Below, in pieces: positions 24,206-32,733 of a DNA stretch of 64,000 nucleotides. Each line of letters begins with the position of its first letter. Positions within the stretch are counted from its first letter, which is position 1. The notes beneath the pieces were generated by a model. The model made no database searches. It was not told the DNA's origin and saw nothing but the letters and a program-made list of their open reading frames with translations. The position numbers and the translations under genes were made by a program. Where the stretch lies: NCBI RefSeq assembly GCF_030499575.1, contig NZ_JASTLC010000002.1:3296-67295 (forward strand), read 5' to 3'. The DNA is from Streptomyces sp. DG2A-72. Its GTDB lineage: Bacteria; Actinomycetota; Actinomycetes; Streptomycetales; Streptomycetaceae.

Positions 24206-25147
24206 TCAGTCACGGTCGGCGGACGGCGTTCCGTGGCCGTCGACCACCCAGGCCGCTTGATCCCACACCGGCTCGGTGCCGTCGGCGATCCGGTGGAGGA
24301 GCTCGACCAGGCCGCGGCCGTCGTCGTCGGCTGCGGTCGACCGGGACCACGGGAGGGTGCCGTCCCACGGCATATCGGGGTGGCCCGAGGTGGGGTGGCT
24401 GGTCCACGCGTACCAGGCGCGCCACAGGTTGGAGACGTAGACGGTTCCCACTGCGGCCCACGGGTGCACGCGGAGGAGCTCCTCGGGTACGGCGGTGAAG
24501 TGCGGCGGCTGGTCGGCCGGGTCCAAGAGCCGGGTGGGGTACCGGTTGACCGGGGCGCGGTCGCTCTCCCGTACGACGGCCGCGCCGGTCGTCAGTGCGT
24601 CGAGCTGGTCGAGGACGGCGGCGCGCTCGGCGCTGCCCGCGGTCCCGGCCGGGGCCGCGTACAACACGTGCCGGTCGTGGAGCCGGACAACGGCCACCGA
24701 TGCCGGCGGGGCGTCGTGGTCGGCTTCGGCGGCCACGACGACCAGCACGGCCGAGGGGTTCGCGATGAGCTCGCGGGCGGCGCGCTGCGCGGTGTCGTGC
24801 TCGGTCCACAGGCGTACGGCGAGGCGGCAGGGGTCGCAGTGTCGGCCGCGGCCGAGCGGCTCCTCCTCGCGGGTGTCGCAGCGTCGGCAGATGTGTTGCA
24901 GCTCGCGGGCGCGGTCGAGGGCGGCCCGCTGCGCCGGGGTGGCCTTGCGCTTGGGGACGGCGTCGGCCCTCACATACAAGGGCGCGTAACTGTTGCCGTG
25001 GTAGAGGACTTGGGCGACCGGTTCACCACCGGGCTTAAGCGGCGGGTCCATCTCGGCGAGTTGGGTCTTTGTGGCGAGCGTGTCCGGTACCTGGTCCCAT
25101 CGGGTGTAGCGCTGGAGATCCGGCAGGGCTGGAATGGCGGCGGGCAA
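24206..25147 (-). CDS. RRQRL-motif-like zinc-binding protein with C-terminal extension
   Basis: 313 residues. The N-terminal ~115 residues follow the pattern of the small RRQRL zinc-binding proteins of Streptomyces plasmids, with a helical segment ending TPAQRAALDRARELQ and a zinc site C-x-x-C (HICRRCD) then C-x-x-C (HCDPCR). The remaining ~195 residues form an alpha/beta domain with AVLVVVAAEADHDAP and several Trp near the end; that part is not recognised. Such proteins often lie near plasmid transfer regions. Confidence 0.6.
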   Translation of the reverse strand: MPAAIPALPDLQRYTRWDQVPDTLATKTQLAEMDPPLKPGGEPVAQVLYHGNSYAPLYVRADAVPKRKATPAQRAALDRARELQHICRRCDTREEEPLGRGRHCDPCRLAVRLWTEHDTAQRAARELIANPSAVLVVVAAEADHDAPPASVAVVRLHDRHVLYAAPAGTAGSAERAAVLDQLDALTTGAAVVRESDRAPVNRYPTRLLDPADQPPHFTAVPEELLRVHPWAAVGTVYVSNLWRAWYAWTSHPTSGHPDMPWDGTLPWSRSTAADDDGRGLVELLHRIADGTEPVWDQAAWVVDGHGTPSADRD

Positions 25148-25219
25148 GTGAGTGTCCTCCTGTCGGCGAGTCTGGGCTCGCGTGGGGTGTAACGAGTTCG
25201 GCGTACGCGCCGAACCGCG

Positions 25220-25256
25220 GAGCCCCCCGCCCCCATGATGAGCGGGGCGGGGGGCT
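25220..25256. terminator. Hairpin terminator
   Basis: A 14-bp or longer stem GAGCCCCCCGCCCC with GGGGCGGGGGGCTC; downstream of the RapZ-C-like gene. Confidence 0.8.
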
Positions 25257-25283
25257 CGGTCTGGGAATTGAGGCAGGCGTCTT

Positions 25284-26015
25284 CTACCGCTCGACGACGG
25301 GCTTTTCGATGTCGCGGTCTTCGCTCACGATCTTGACCTCGTCCCTTTCCTCGTGGTGCTGCATCACGAGCCACCGGACCATTGCGGCCGAGCGGTGACG
25401 GCCTCCCGCACAACCGACGGCGACGCGGACCGGACCGGCGAGCGGGTTCGAGCGGTAGGCGTCCACGGCGGCGCGGATGGCGAGACCGAGCTCGCGGACG
25501 CCGGGGGTGTTGAACACGGCGCGCATGACGAGTTCGTGAGTCGCGGTGAGGTCCCGAAGGCTCGGGTCGAGGTGCGGGTCTTTGAAGGGCCGCATGTCGA
25601 ATACGAGGTCGGCCTCGGGTACCGGGCCGTGAAGGTAGCCGAACGACTCATAGGTGACGTCGGCCGGTGCCGCGCGGAAAGCCTCGCTGTACTGCAACTC
25701 TGCCTTGCCGAGCTCCTCGCCGAATTCCTCGGCCCCGAACTCGTCGGTGAGCTCGCGCAGAACGGCCCGCTTCTCGCGGTAGTAGCCGAGGAGCTCCTCC
25801 CCGGTCACGTGGGGCGGCTCCTCCTCGAACTCCGCGAGGGCGGCCTTTGTGCTGGCTTCTGATTCGGTGTCGTTGAACTCGGTGGCCGTCCCGTGATCGT
25901 GCTGGAGCTGGTCGTACCTCGCGCGGGTCGTCGTCGCCAGAAGGAGAGCATCCCCCCGGTTCTGGAGTGCGACGACGCGGCGCAGGGCGGCGCGGCTGGA
26001 GTTCGAGTCGGTCAC
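25284..26015 (-). CDS. RapZ C-terminal-domain-like protein
   Basis: 243 residues from the GTG at 26015 (GTGA overlap with the upstream gene). The C-terminal half (about 120-230) matches the RapZ C-domain, with FDMRPFKDPHLDPSLRDLT and the nucleotide-binding-like GCAGGRHRSAAM. The N-terminal half is helical and acidic and unrelated to the RapZ kinase domain. RapZ in proteobacteria is an RNA-binding adaptor of the glmS pathway, but stand-alone C-domains of this kind in actinobacterial plasmids have no assigned function. Confidence 0.72.
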   Translation of the reverse strand: MTDSNSSRAALRRVVALQNRGDALLLATTTRARYDQLQHDHGTATEFNDTESEASTKAALAEFEEEPPHVTGEELLGYYREKRAVLRELTDEFGAEEFGEELGKAELQYSEAFRAAPADVTYESFGYLHGPVPEADLVFDMRPFKDPHLDPSLRDLTATHELVMRAVFNTPGVRELGLAIRAAVDAYRSNPLAGPVRVAVGCAGGRHRSAAMVRWLVMQHHEERDEVKIVSEDRDIEKPVVER

Positions 26016-26311
26016 GGTGTCTTTCCCTTCGTGGGCGTGGTGCCGGCGCGTGCGGCGGCTCGGCCCTGGTCGGTGATACGGAAGACGTGCGGGTGTGTCC
26101 GGTGCTCGCCGTCGGGGTCGGGGGTGCCTTGGATGTGGCCGCAGTCGTCGAGGGAGTCGGCGAGGCCGAGCTCTTCGAGGGCGGTCTCGTCCGCGGGCGT
26201 CAGCCACGCTGTCCCGCCCGAGGGCAGTTCGACGCGGGGCAGGATGCTGCCCTTGGGGTGCTCGGCCGCGGCCAGGAGGAAGGCGAGCCGCTTCGGGGTG
26301 AGGCGCGGCAC
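26012..26311 (-). CDS. Hypothetical protein, possible winged-helix fold
   Basis: 99 residues. A short LTPKRLAFLLAAAEHPKG helix, a beta segment, then HVFRITDQGRAAARAG, a pattern resembling a winged-helix or MarR-like small domain. Coupled by GTGA to the RapZ-C-like gene and 4 bp after the membrane protein gene, so one operon. Confidence 0.6.
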   Translation of the reverse strand: MPRLTPKRLAFLLAAAEHPKGSILPRVELPSGGTAWLTPADETALEELGLADSLDDCGHIQGTPDPDGEHRTHPHVFRITDQGRAAARAGTTPTKGKTP

Positions 26312-26315
26312 GGGG

Positions 26316-26900
26316 TCAGTCCCGGGTGCTGAGCCAGGTCATCACCGCGGCGGCTCCGGCTCCGATCGCCAGGTGTAGAGCGGCGTCGAGTTCCATCCAT
26401 GCCGTGCCGGGCCCGTTGATCTCCTTCGTAAGGGTGCCGTCGTCCTTCATCCGTACGGCCTGGCAGTGGTCGACGTATCCGCGCTTGCGGGTCTTGTCGG
26501 CGAGCCAGAGGAACGCGGCTCCTCGGTCAATGACTACGTGCGTCAGGCCGTTGATCGCAGCGCCCGCAAGCAGGGCGGACACGGGGACACGGCGGCCGAA
26601 CGCTCGGGTGAGGGCGGCAGCCGCGCCCGTCTGGATGCCCGTATAAGAGGCGACGTGAACCGCGACGGCGCGGCGGCCTCGCGCGTTCGCCGTCATGGTC
26701 GGCTCGTCGCTGCGGTCGTGCTCCTCGTCCCCGACGGCCACGCCGTCCCGGTAGACATGGTGGGAGCCGTACAGGCGCTTACACCGGGCCGTCTCGGACC
26801 CTTGGGCCCAGTGGTCACAGAGGGGGTGGAGCGCCTCGAAGGTGCTCAGAAGTGCGGCGAACAGGGCGAGGCGTTCGACGCCGGAGGCGGCGGACTTCAT
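26316..26900 (-). CDS. Membrane protein, DUF3307-like
   Basis: 194 residues with hydrophobic segments near residues 8-24, 80-120 and 172-188. The combination HPLCDHWAQG, VAVHVASYT, NGLTHVVIDRG and LDAALHLAIGAG resembles DUF3307 membrane proteins, which carry conserved His and Asp in helices. First gene of the three-gene operon ending at 25284. Function unknown. Confidence 0.6.
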   Translation of the reverse strand: MKSAASGVERLALFAALLSTFEALHPLCDHWAQGSETARCKRLYGSHHVYRDGVAVGDEEHDRSDEPTMTANARGRRAVAVHVASYTGIQTGAAAALTRAFGRRVPVSALLAGAAINGLTHVVIDRGAAFLWLADKTRKRGYVDHCQAVRMKDDGTLTKEINGPGTAWMELDAALHLAIGAGAAAVMTWLSTRD

Positions 26901-26972
26901 GTCGGGTTGGTCCTCTCGGTCCGGTCGGTGCCGGGGCCTGGTGGCCCCGGCCGGGGTGCGCTGTGGCTGGAG

Positions 26973-27338
26973 CTACTGACCGGACGGGCGTCCGCCGAGG
27001 TGGACATCGCCGTACACCACACCACCGCTCACGCCGTGGACGTCGCCGAGGACGACACCCCCGCCGATCACGGGCGCGCTGCCGCCGAAGGTGAACCCGG
27101 ACGGCAGGGAGGCGAGGACGTCCTCGGCGGGCGCGGTCTCCTCGGCGGGGAAGTCGGGCAGCGTCGCCGCGCGGGACTTCAGGGCACGGGTAGCGGCTTC
27201 GTCGAACCTGATCCACGAGCGGCCGATCTTGCCGTTGTCGTCCTCGGTGTAGACGACGAGGACGGCGCCCTTGGAGTCGCCTTCGAGGTTGAAGCGCGTG
27301 GCGGTACCGGTGATCTCGGTTTCGGGGGTGGGCTTCAT
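26973..27338 (-). CDS. Hypothetical protein
   Basis: 121 residues. Beta-rich N-terminal part (TGTATRFNLEGDSKGAVLVVYTE), an Ala/Pro-rich centre and a Gly/Val-rich C-terminus with GDVHGVSGGVVYGDVHLGG, which repeats a GDVHG-x-SGG unit. No family recognised. Confidence 0.55.
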   Translation of the reverse strand: MKPTPETEITGTATRFNLEGDSKGAVLVVYTEDDNGKIGRSWIRFDEAATRALKSRAATLPDFPAEETAPAEDVLASLPSGFTFGGSAPVIGGGVVLGDVHGVSGGVVYGDVHLGGRPSGQ

Positions 27339-27471
27339 GTGCGGTGTTCCTCCGGGGTGTTGGGGTCGTGGGCGGTGCTGTGGGATGGCCCGAGTTGACC
27401 CGGCGCCGGCACGTGCGGGACATGCCGGACCGCGACGACTCGACGCGTCGCACGGCGGGTACTGCGGGAGG

Positions 27472-27948
27472 TCAGGTCAGCCCGGCGAGGAGGGCGAGGA
27501 CCAGGAGGACGATTGCCACGCCCGTGATGTCGATTGCGAGACGCAGCGCGGCGTACTTGCGGACGGCGAGCCTCGACAGGGTGACGATCCTCTCGGGGCG
27601 CCGGTCGACCGCGACGTCCGCGACGACGTCCTCGGCGGTGCAGGTAGCCCAATACAGGTAGGAGCCGCGGGGGCGCTTGGTGCGCGCGGGTCGGACGGCG
27701 AGGAGGACGACGAGGATTGCGGCCACCAGGCCGACGGCGCCGAGGCCGACCAGGACGGCCGCGGCCTGGTTGAGGTGGCGGCCGGGGAGGGTGGCCACCA
27801 GGACGGCGAGGGGCAGGCCGAACGCGGTCAGCAGGGCGGCGGCCTTGGTGTCCGTGCGGACAATCTCGCTGATCACGTCGGTTCGGGCCTGGTTGAGCCC
27901 CTCGTCTGCGGGGTGGGCGGCGGCACGCTCGGGGGCGTTCGCGGTCAC
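27472..27948 (-). CDS. Pycsar-effector-like membrane protein (PycTM/DUF5706 type)
   Basis: 158 residues. A short helix carrying TDTKAAALLTAFGLP (31-45) precedes two hairpin-forming membrane helices, then a ~50-residue cytoplasmic segment and a last membrane helix (about 138-157). This is the layout of the PycTM effectors of Pycsar anti-phage systems, which damage the membrane when a cyclic pyrimidine signal is made. No pyrimidylate cyclase is visible nearby, so this may be an orphan or a signal-independent relative. Family call from pattern and topology. Confidence 0.6.
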   Translation of the reverse strand: MTANAPERAAAHPADEGLNQARTDVISEIVRTDTKAAALLTAFGLPLAVLVATLPGRHLNQAAAVLVGLGAVGLVAAILVVLLAVRPARTKRPRGSYLYWATCTAEDVVADVAVDRRPERIVTLSRLAVRKYAALRLAIDITGVAIVLLVLALLAGLT

Positions 27949-28009
27949 GGGGATGGTTCCCTTCGGCAGGGGCCGGGGCCTCTGTGCGAGGCCCCGACGG
28001 TGCGTGCGG

Positions 28010-28276
28010 TCAGGAGGTCGGGCCGAGCTCGGCGGCCGGGACGGAGCCGGACGGGGCGCCGACGAGCTCGACGTCGGCGGCGGCCGTGCCGTCCTCCCGG
28101 CGGTAGACCGACTGCACGAAGCCGACGGCGGTCTTCCCGGTCTCGGGGTCGGTCCGGGTGACGAACCGCCCGGGGCGCATGTGCTCGCCGTGCTCGGCGG
28201 CGATCTCGGTCTCGGCGGTGAGGAGCTGCGCGGCGAGTTCGGTCACGTAGGCGGCCTGCGCGTCGGTGGGCTTCAA
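28010..28276 (-). CDS. Hypothetical small protein under operator A
   Basis: 88 residues from a TTG at 28276, with AAGGAGA 7 nt upstream; no ATG or GTG fits better. A helical N-terminus (AYVTELAAQLLTAETEIAAE) then beta strands with VGFVQSVYRR. It lies 46 bp downstream of one of the five shared operator-like sequences. No family recognised. Confidence 0.55.
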   Translation of the reverse strand: MKPTDAQAAYVTELAAQLLTAETEIAAEHGEHMRPGRFVTRTDPETGKTAVGFVQSVYRREDGTAAADVELVGAPSGSVPAAELGPTS

Positions 28277-28321
28277 AGCGGTCTCTCCTTCGGTTCGGTG
28301 TTGCGGGTCCACCATGACACG

Positions 28322-28367
28322 AGTTTCAGCACAACTACAAGTTGAACTGACAGCTTGACTGAAAGTT
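28322..28367. promoter_or_regulatory. Shared operator-like sequence, copy A of 5
   Basis: GTTTCAGCACAACTACAA followed by GTTGAACTGACAGCTTG. The ACAACT/AAGTTG and GTTGAACTG elements recur at 39866, 44482, 52462 and 63571, each time upstream of a gene start. Confidence 0.75.
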
Positions 28368-28397
28368 GCCCTGCGGGTCGAGGAGAGGCCGGAACGC

Positions 28398-28450
28398 GAC
28401 GGGCGCCCCCGTCGGGAGCCGATTTGAGCGGCTCCTCGGGGGCGCCCGTC
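28398..28450. terminator. Extended hairpin terminator
   Basis: A 13-bp outer stem (GACGGGCGCCCCC with GGGGGCGCCCGTC) plus an inner GAGCC/GGCTC stem, just after the gene ending at 28461. Confidence 0.78.
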
Positions 28451-28460
28451 GTACGGCGGA

Positions 28461-29111
28461 TCAGTCCTCGTCGCCCCCGCCTGCGGGGGCGGCCATCTTG
28501 CGTTCGTGGCGGCGCTCGCCGTAGGCCCCGGCCTCGCGGATGCCGTCGCGCACCGCGCCGACGCCCTCGCGGCCGAGGTCGGCGACCGAACCGACGGCGG
28601 AGGCCCCGGCGGTGGCGACCTGTCCGGCCGCGGCGGCGGTCTGGCCGACGGCACCGGCCACCGCGGCGACAGCGCCGAACGCGGCAGCCATGGCGCCGCC
28701 CGTGGACCGTCCCGCCGGCATGGCAGGCCCGGCCTTGGTCGAACCGCCGCCCTTGGCGTTCGCGGCGGCGGAGGCTTGGGCAGCGACGGAACCGCCGCCC
28801 TGCCCGACCGAGACGAGGACGCCCTCGATCTTCTTGTCACCCGCGAGACGAATCCGGAACGGGCGGCCCGCGTCGACCTGGGCAATCGTGGCGAGCTGCG
28901 ATGCGGCGAGGCCGTCGACCTGAAAGAAGCACTGCGGGCGGCGGCCGATCTGCCGCTCGCCGCGGGGGGCCTTGTGGCGCTGCCCGCATGTGGCGTTCAC
29001 GGCGGCGCCGGAGGGGATGAGTGTCACCTCGCGGGGGACGCCTTCCCCGTCGGGGCATTTCACCGCCGTGCCGTCGATGTGGAGTTTCCGGATCTTGAGC
29101 GTCTGTGCCAT
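28461..29111 (-). CDS. Hypothetical plasmid protein with Ala/Gly-rich C-terminus
   Basis: 216 residues. The N-terminal half is beta-rich, with Cys in VKCPDG, ATCGQ and PQCFFQ. The C-terminal half is an Ala-rich, probably helical and membrane-associated stretch (AAAFGAVAAVAGAVGQTAAA, about 135-185). It precedes the spd-like genes in the same direction, so a transfer-related role is possible. Confidence 0.62.
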   Translation of the reverse strand: MAQTLKIRKLHIDGTAVKCPDGEGVPREVTLIPSGAAVNATCGQRHKAPRGERQIGRRPQCFFQVDGLAASQLATIAQVDAGRPFRIRLAGDKKIEGVLVSVGQGGGSVAAQASAAANAKGGGSTKAGPAMPAGRSTGGAMAAAFGAVAAVAGAVGQTAAAAGQVATAGASAVGSVADLGREGVGAVRDGIREAGAYGERRHERKMAAPAGGGDED

Positions 29112-29123
29112 CGGGCGGTTCTC

Positions 29124-29648
29124 CTATCCGTTGTTGATCGTGGCGGTAGCGACGGCCTTTGCCCGGCCGAAGAGCCCGGCCGTGGCGGTCGCGGTGGCGG
29201 TCGCGGTCTGGCCGCCGCCCCGTCGGCGCTTAGCGACGACGGCGACGGCCAGGGCGAAGACGAAGGCCAGGACGACGGCGACCTTCGCGAGCAGCAGCAG
29301 CGCGGCGACGAGCGCGGTAGCGGCCTCGGCGAACACCTTTGCGGCGTACGCGGCCATGACGAGGGAGGCGGAGGCGCTCACCAGGAGGAGGGCGGTCGTC
29401 TTGGCCCACGCCGGGACGGCGTTCGAGGCCGGGGCGGGGTTCGCGGGCTCGGCGGCCGGAACGGCGGCGTACTGGTAGATCGTGCGGCCGTCGAGGGTGC
29501 GGACCTCGACCACGTCCGCTATCGGGGCAGATACCGCCTCGGCGGTCGTCTTGATCACGATCGGGCGGTATGCGGCCGGGTGGCCGGACATCGGCTCGGG
29601 GTGGTGGACGAGGGCGGCCTCGGCGTAGCTGTGGGTGGTGCTTTCCAT
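29124..29648 (-). CDS. Spd-like membrane protein of the TraB module
   Basis: 174 residues from the ATG at 29648; the longer reading begins inside the G-rich candidate clt. Membrane helices lie at about 85-105 and 115-140, followed by a short basic tail (KRRRGGG). Small Spd proteins are thought to help move plasmid DNA between compartments of the recipient mycelium; this one fits by size and place next to traB. Family call is by context. Confidence 0.62.
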   Translation of the reverse strand: MESTTHSYAEAALVHHPEPMSGHPAAYRPIVIKTTAEAVSAPIADVVEVRTLDGRTIYQYAAVPAAEPANPAPASNAVPAWAKTTALLLVSASASLVMAAYAAKVFAEAATALVAALLLLAKVAVVLAFVFALAVAVVAKRRRGGGQTATATATATAGLFGRAKAVATATINNG

Positions 29649-29690
29649 GATCGTCAGCGCTCCTCGGCGTGGTTCGCGTGCGTGGGTTCT

Positions 29691-29880
29691 GGGGTGTCGG
29701 GACGGTGTCCGGGGGGTGCGGTTCGCCATCATTTGTGCAGGTCTGGGGGGTGTCACGGGGGGTGTCGGGCGGGGGGCGGGGGTGTCGTTCACGGACACCC
29801 CCGCTACGGGGCGGACACGTCCGGGACACGTCCTCACCTGCGGTTTTGCAGTGAGGACACCTCCCCGGACACGTCCTTTC
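29691..29880. other. Candidate clt/TraB recognition region
   Basis: At least five GGTGTC(C/G/A) units (29691-29790) face about five GGACAC units (29790-29880), including two or three exact GGACACGTCC. The region lies directly 3' of the traB-like gene. In Streptomyces plasmids such as pSVH1 the clt lies near the traB 3' end and consists of short repeats read by TraB's winged helix. The assignment is inferred from repeats and position. Confidence 0.5.
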
Positions 29881-29886
29881 ATCCCG

Positions 29887-32103
29887 TTATGCGCCAAGTA
29901 CGAGGTTCAGGTCTTCGCGGCGGAATCCGCGGCCCTCGGTGCCCGCAAGGGTCGTGACCTTGACCCGGTCGAGCGTCCGGCCGGAGCCGTCGAGGGCCTC
30001 CTCGATCTCGCGGCCGAGACGGGCGCCGACCCGCGAGGACCAAGCGCGGTCGCTCTCGCCCTCGCGCTGCCCCCAGTCGGCGGCCGGGTCCTGGTCGTGC
30101 AGGAGGCGGGCGATGTCCGCGCTACCGAGCTCGTCGACCCCGGCCCGGTCGAACGCGGCGCGGATCTCGGCGAGGATGCCGACGACGGACAGCAGACCCG
30201 ACGCGGCGTATCCGGTGAGGGTGCCGGCGGCGATGCGCAGGGCGCGGCCACGGGCGCAGATGTCCGTGAAGTGCTGCGGGCTGATCCAGTCCGTCATGAT
30301 CTTCTCGGAGCCGGATTCCTCGGCGAGGATGCCGACGCCGATCTGACCGAGCCCGGCCGCGGTGTGGCCGCGCTTGGCCTGCCCGTCGCCGAGGATCATG
30401 TCGGACGACGTGTCGTCCACGGTGTGCACCGAGTAGCGCTTGAGGATGACGTCGCGGAAGTCGGTCGGGACGCTGCGGGCGCTCGGGCGCTGCGCGGCGG
30501 CAATGATGATCAGGCCGCAGGCCCGGCCGCGACGGATCAGCCGGGCGAGCTTCTCGACGAGAGCCGCGAATTCCTTCAGTCCGTCCTTACGGGCCAGGAC
30601 GACGCCGAAAGCCTCCTGAATCTCGTCAATGAGCAGCATCAACACGGGCATGTCGTGGGTCTCGGCCATTTCGGGCGTGAGCCGCATGTCCGGCCGCTGT
30701 GCCTTGGGCATGCGCCGGATCTTGGCGAAACGGTCGTCCATTTCCTCAATGAGTTCGTCGATGAGCTCGATGAACTCCTCGACGCTCGCGGGGTCGGCGC
30801 CGATGATCACGCGGTGGGCGATCTCTTCGAGCTCCTCCCAGTCCGCGCCGCCCTTGAAGTCGGCAAGCAGCATGCGGCAGTGAGGATCGAGGGCCCCGGC
30901 CGCGGCCGGCAGGCGCATTGCCGACGTCTTGCCGTAGCCCTGGGCACCGCCGAACAGCAGCGAGGACCACAGGACTTGGAGAACCTTCCGCACACCCTTG
31001 CGGTTGCCGCCGAAGGGAACGCCGTTCCAGATGTCCCACTGCTTGGCCGTGACCAGGGGCGAGATCGGGGCCTCGCCGGAGAACGGGACGGTGGCGGCCA
31101 CCCAGAGGATGACGTCGTTCGGGGTCTCCCCCTGCTCGATGTCGAGCCGCTCGACCGGCAGGCCGAGGGCGCCCGCGAACTGTTCGGCCTTGTTCTTGAT
31201 CGCCTTGCAGACCAGGCCCGCCGGGGTCTTGAACTCGACCGTGGTGTTGCCGAGTTCGTCGCGGGTGGCCAGACCCGAGGGCTTGATCTCCTGCTCGGCC
31301 GACATGAGCTTGATGTCCCGCAGGGCCCGCGTGATCCGCTCGTCCGTGACCGGCCCGTCGGTGGCCATCTCGGCGGCGTTGTCGAGGACGGCGAACGGGA
31401 GGTCGGGGGAACGGCGGATCATCTCGCGGCGGCCGAGGAAGTACAGGACACCGAAGACGGGGATCAGGGCGGGGGCGGCCAGGATCATGCCCCAGGTCTG
31501 CCCGAGGGCGAGGAGCGCGGCCGTGTAGGTGGTGAACCCCGTCATGGCGTAGACGGTGACGGCCTCGCGCCGCCGCTCCCGGGCCTCCTTGCGCCGGTCG
31601 GCGCGCAGGTCGGCGATGTGGTGGGGGTCGGCCTTGACGCGGCGGACCTTGTCGGCGATCTCGCCGAACTCGGTTGCGAACAGGTACGACCAGGCGTCCC
31701 GGACACCGACGCGGGCGCCGATCCCGACGAGGGACACGGCCCGCCACAGGTAGACGGGGCTGCGGACGGTGTGGAAGGCGGCGCGGTTGGCGAGGACGGC
31801 GCGGCGCTGCCGCCATACGCCCGGGTCGGTGAGGGACTCGGGGATGATCGGCCGCAGGCCCCATGCCGCGCGCTCGTCCTCGTCGACCGGCTCCTCGTCG
31901 AGGTACTCGACGACGGCGCCGCCGTCCTCGGGAGTCTTGTCGAGGCTGACGCTTCCGGTGAACTGGTCGGCGACACCGGCCGGGGTGGCGTGGACGGCGT
32001 CGCGGGCGTCCTCGGCGAGCTGGTCGCGCTTCTCGTCGTCGAACCGGGGCGCGTGGTCGACGATGCCCGCCTCGATCTCGTCGCGCTCGATGCTGGTGGT
32101 CAT
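29887..32103 (-). CDS. traB: TraB-type FtsK/SpoIIIE plasmid translocase
   Basis: 738 residues from the ATG at 32103 (AAGGA upstream). Two membrane helices near residues 200-240 (MILAAPALIPVFGVLYFLG). The motor domain has Walker A GGAQGYGKTS at about 384 and Walker B VLMLLIDEI at about 490. The last ~70 residues are a small winged-helix-like domain of the type TraB uses to bind clt. TraB alone moves double-stranded plasmid DNA between mycelia, without a relaxase. Surrounded by spd-like genes and a GntR regulator. It is distinct from the TcpA-like protein at 9930. Confidence 0.85.
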   Translation of the reverse strand: MTTSIERDEIEAGIVDHAPRFDDEKRDQLAEDARDAVHATPAGVADQFTGSVSLDKTPEDGGAVVEYLDEEPVDEDERAAWGLRPIIPESLTDPGVWRQRRAVLANRAAFHTVRSPVYLWRAVSLVGIGARVGVRDAWSYLFATEFGEIADKVRRVKADPHHIADLRADRRKEARERRREAVTVYAMTGFTTYTAALLALGQTWGMILAAPALIPVFGVLYFLGRREMIRRSPDLPFAVLDNAAEMATDGPVTDERITRALRDIKLMSAEQEIKPSGLATRDELGNTTVEFKTPAGLVCKAIKNKAEQFAGALGLPVERLDIEQGETPNDVILWVAATVPFSGEAPISPLVTAKQWDIWNGVPFGGNRKGVRKVLQVLWSSLLFGGAQGYGKTSAMRLPAAAGALDPHCRMLLADFKGGADWEELEEIAHRVIIGADPASVEEFIELIDELIEEMDDRFAKIRRMPKAQRPDMRLTPEMAETHDMPVLMLLIDEIQEAFGVVLARKDGLKEFAALVEKLARLIRRGRACGLIIIAAAQRPSARSVPTDFRDVILKRYSVHTVDDTSSDMILGDGQAKRGHTAAGLGQIGVGILAEESGSEKIMTDWISPQHFTDICARGRALRIAAGTLTGYAASGLLSVVGILAEIRAAFDRAGVDELGSADIARLLHDQDPAADWGQREGESDRAWSSRVGARLGREIEEALDGSGRTLDRVKVTTLAGTEGRGFRREDLNLVLGA

Positions 32104-32179
32104 TGCGGGGTGTTCCTTCCGGTGCGGGGGCCCGGCCGCCGGGGGAGGTCGGCCGGGCGTGGTGCTGGGGTGAGGCGGG

Positions 32180-32491
32180 TCAGTCGGTGGTGCCGGCGGC
32201 CTGGTCGAGCTGGGCAAGGGCGAGGTGGAGACGGGCGCGGACGACGTCGACCGAGGCGCCGGTCGCGGTCCCTTCCATCAGCTCCATGCGGGCGGACTCG
32301 GCCGCGCACCATGCCTTGGTCACGCGGGGGTTGTCCGAGTCGGCGTTCTCGAACTCCAGGTAGACGAGGCCGAGTTCGGCGTGTGTGCGGGCGAGCTGCG
32401 GGTGCCGGTTCTCCGCTTCGGCGTCTGCGAAGTCGGCCTGTTCCGCGGCGATGATCCGGAAGACGTTCAGGGGGGCCGTCGTGTGCGTCAC
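32180..32491 (-). CDS. Hypothetical protein of the transfer operon
   Basis: 103 residues from the GTG at 32491 (GTGA overlap). All-helical, with Ala, Glu and Leu in an amphipathic pattern (ARTHAELGLVYLEFENAD), similar to a small TPR-like unit. Part of the continuous operon from 35059 down to traB. Confidence 0.65.
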   Translation of the reverse strand: MTHTTAPLNVFRIIAAEQADFADAEAENRHPQLARTHAELGLVYLEFENADSDNPRVTKAWCAAESARMELMEGTATGASVDVVRARLHLALAQLDQAAGTTD

Positions 32492-32733
32492 TTGGCCGCC
32501 TCCTTCTCCTTCTCGGCGGCCTTCTTCTGCTTCGTGGCGTTGCGAACGGCGAGGGCCTTCGAGGCGGCGTTGATCGCCTTCGGCCCCCAGAGGATGAACA
32601 TCGCGAGAAGGGCGCCGACGATGGCGGCGGGCCCCCACCCGTTCTCGGGGACGATGCGGATCATCACGTACGTCCCGGCGGGCACGGCGACGATCAGCAT
32701 GCGCGGCGGCTGGTGTCCCTTGGCGGTGCTCAT
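32488..32733 (-). CDS. Small membrane protein of the transfer operon
   Basis: 81 residues with two hydrophobic segments (about 12-27 and 34-52) and a highly basic, Lys/Glu-rich C-terminal tail. It overlaps both neighbours by 4 bp. Size and place match spd genes; no specific family recognised. Confidence 0.65.
   Translation of the reverse strand: MSTAKGHQPPRMLIVAVPAGTYVMIRIVPENGWGPAAIVGALLAMFILWGPKAINAASKALAVRNATKQKKAAEKEKEAAK

Noticed and set aside
29635..32454. 939-aa plus-strand frame opposite traB
   Set aside because: Antisense shadow of the traB gene, which has Walker motifs in the other strand.
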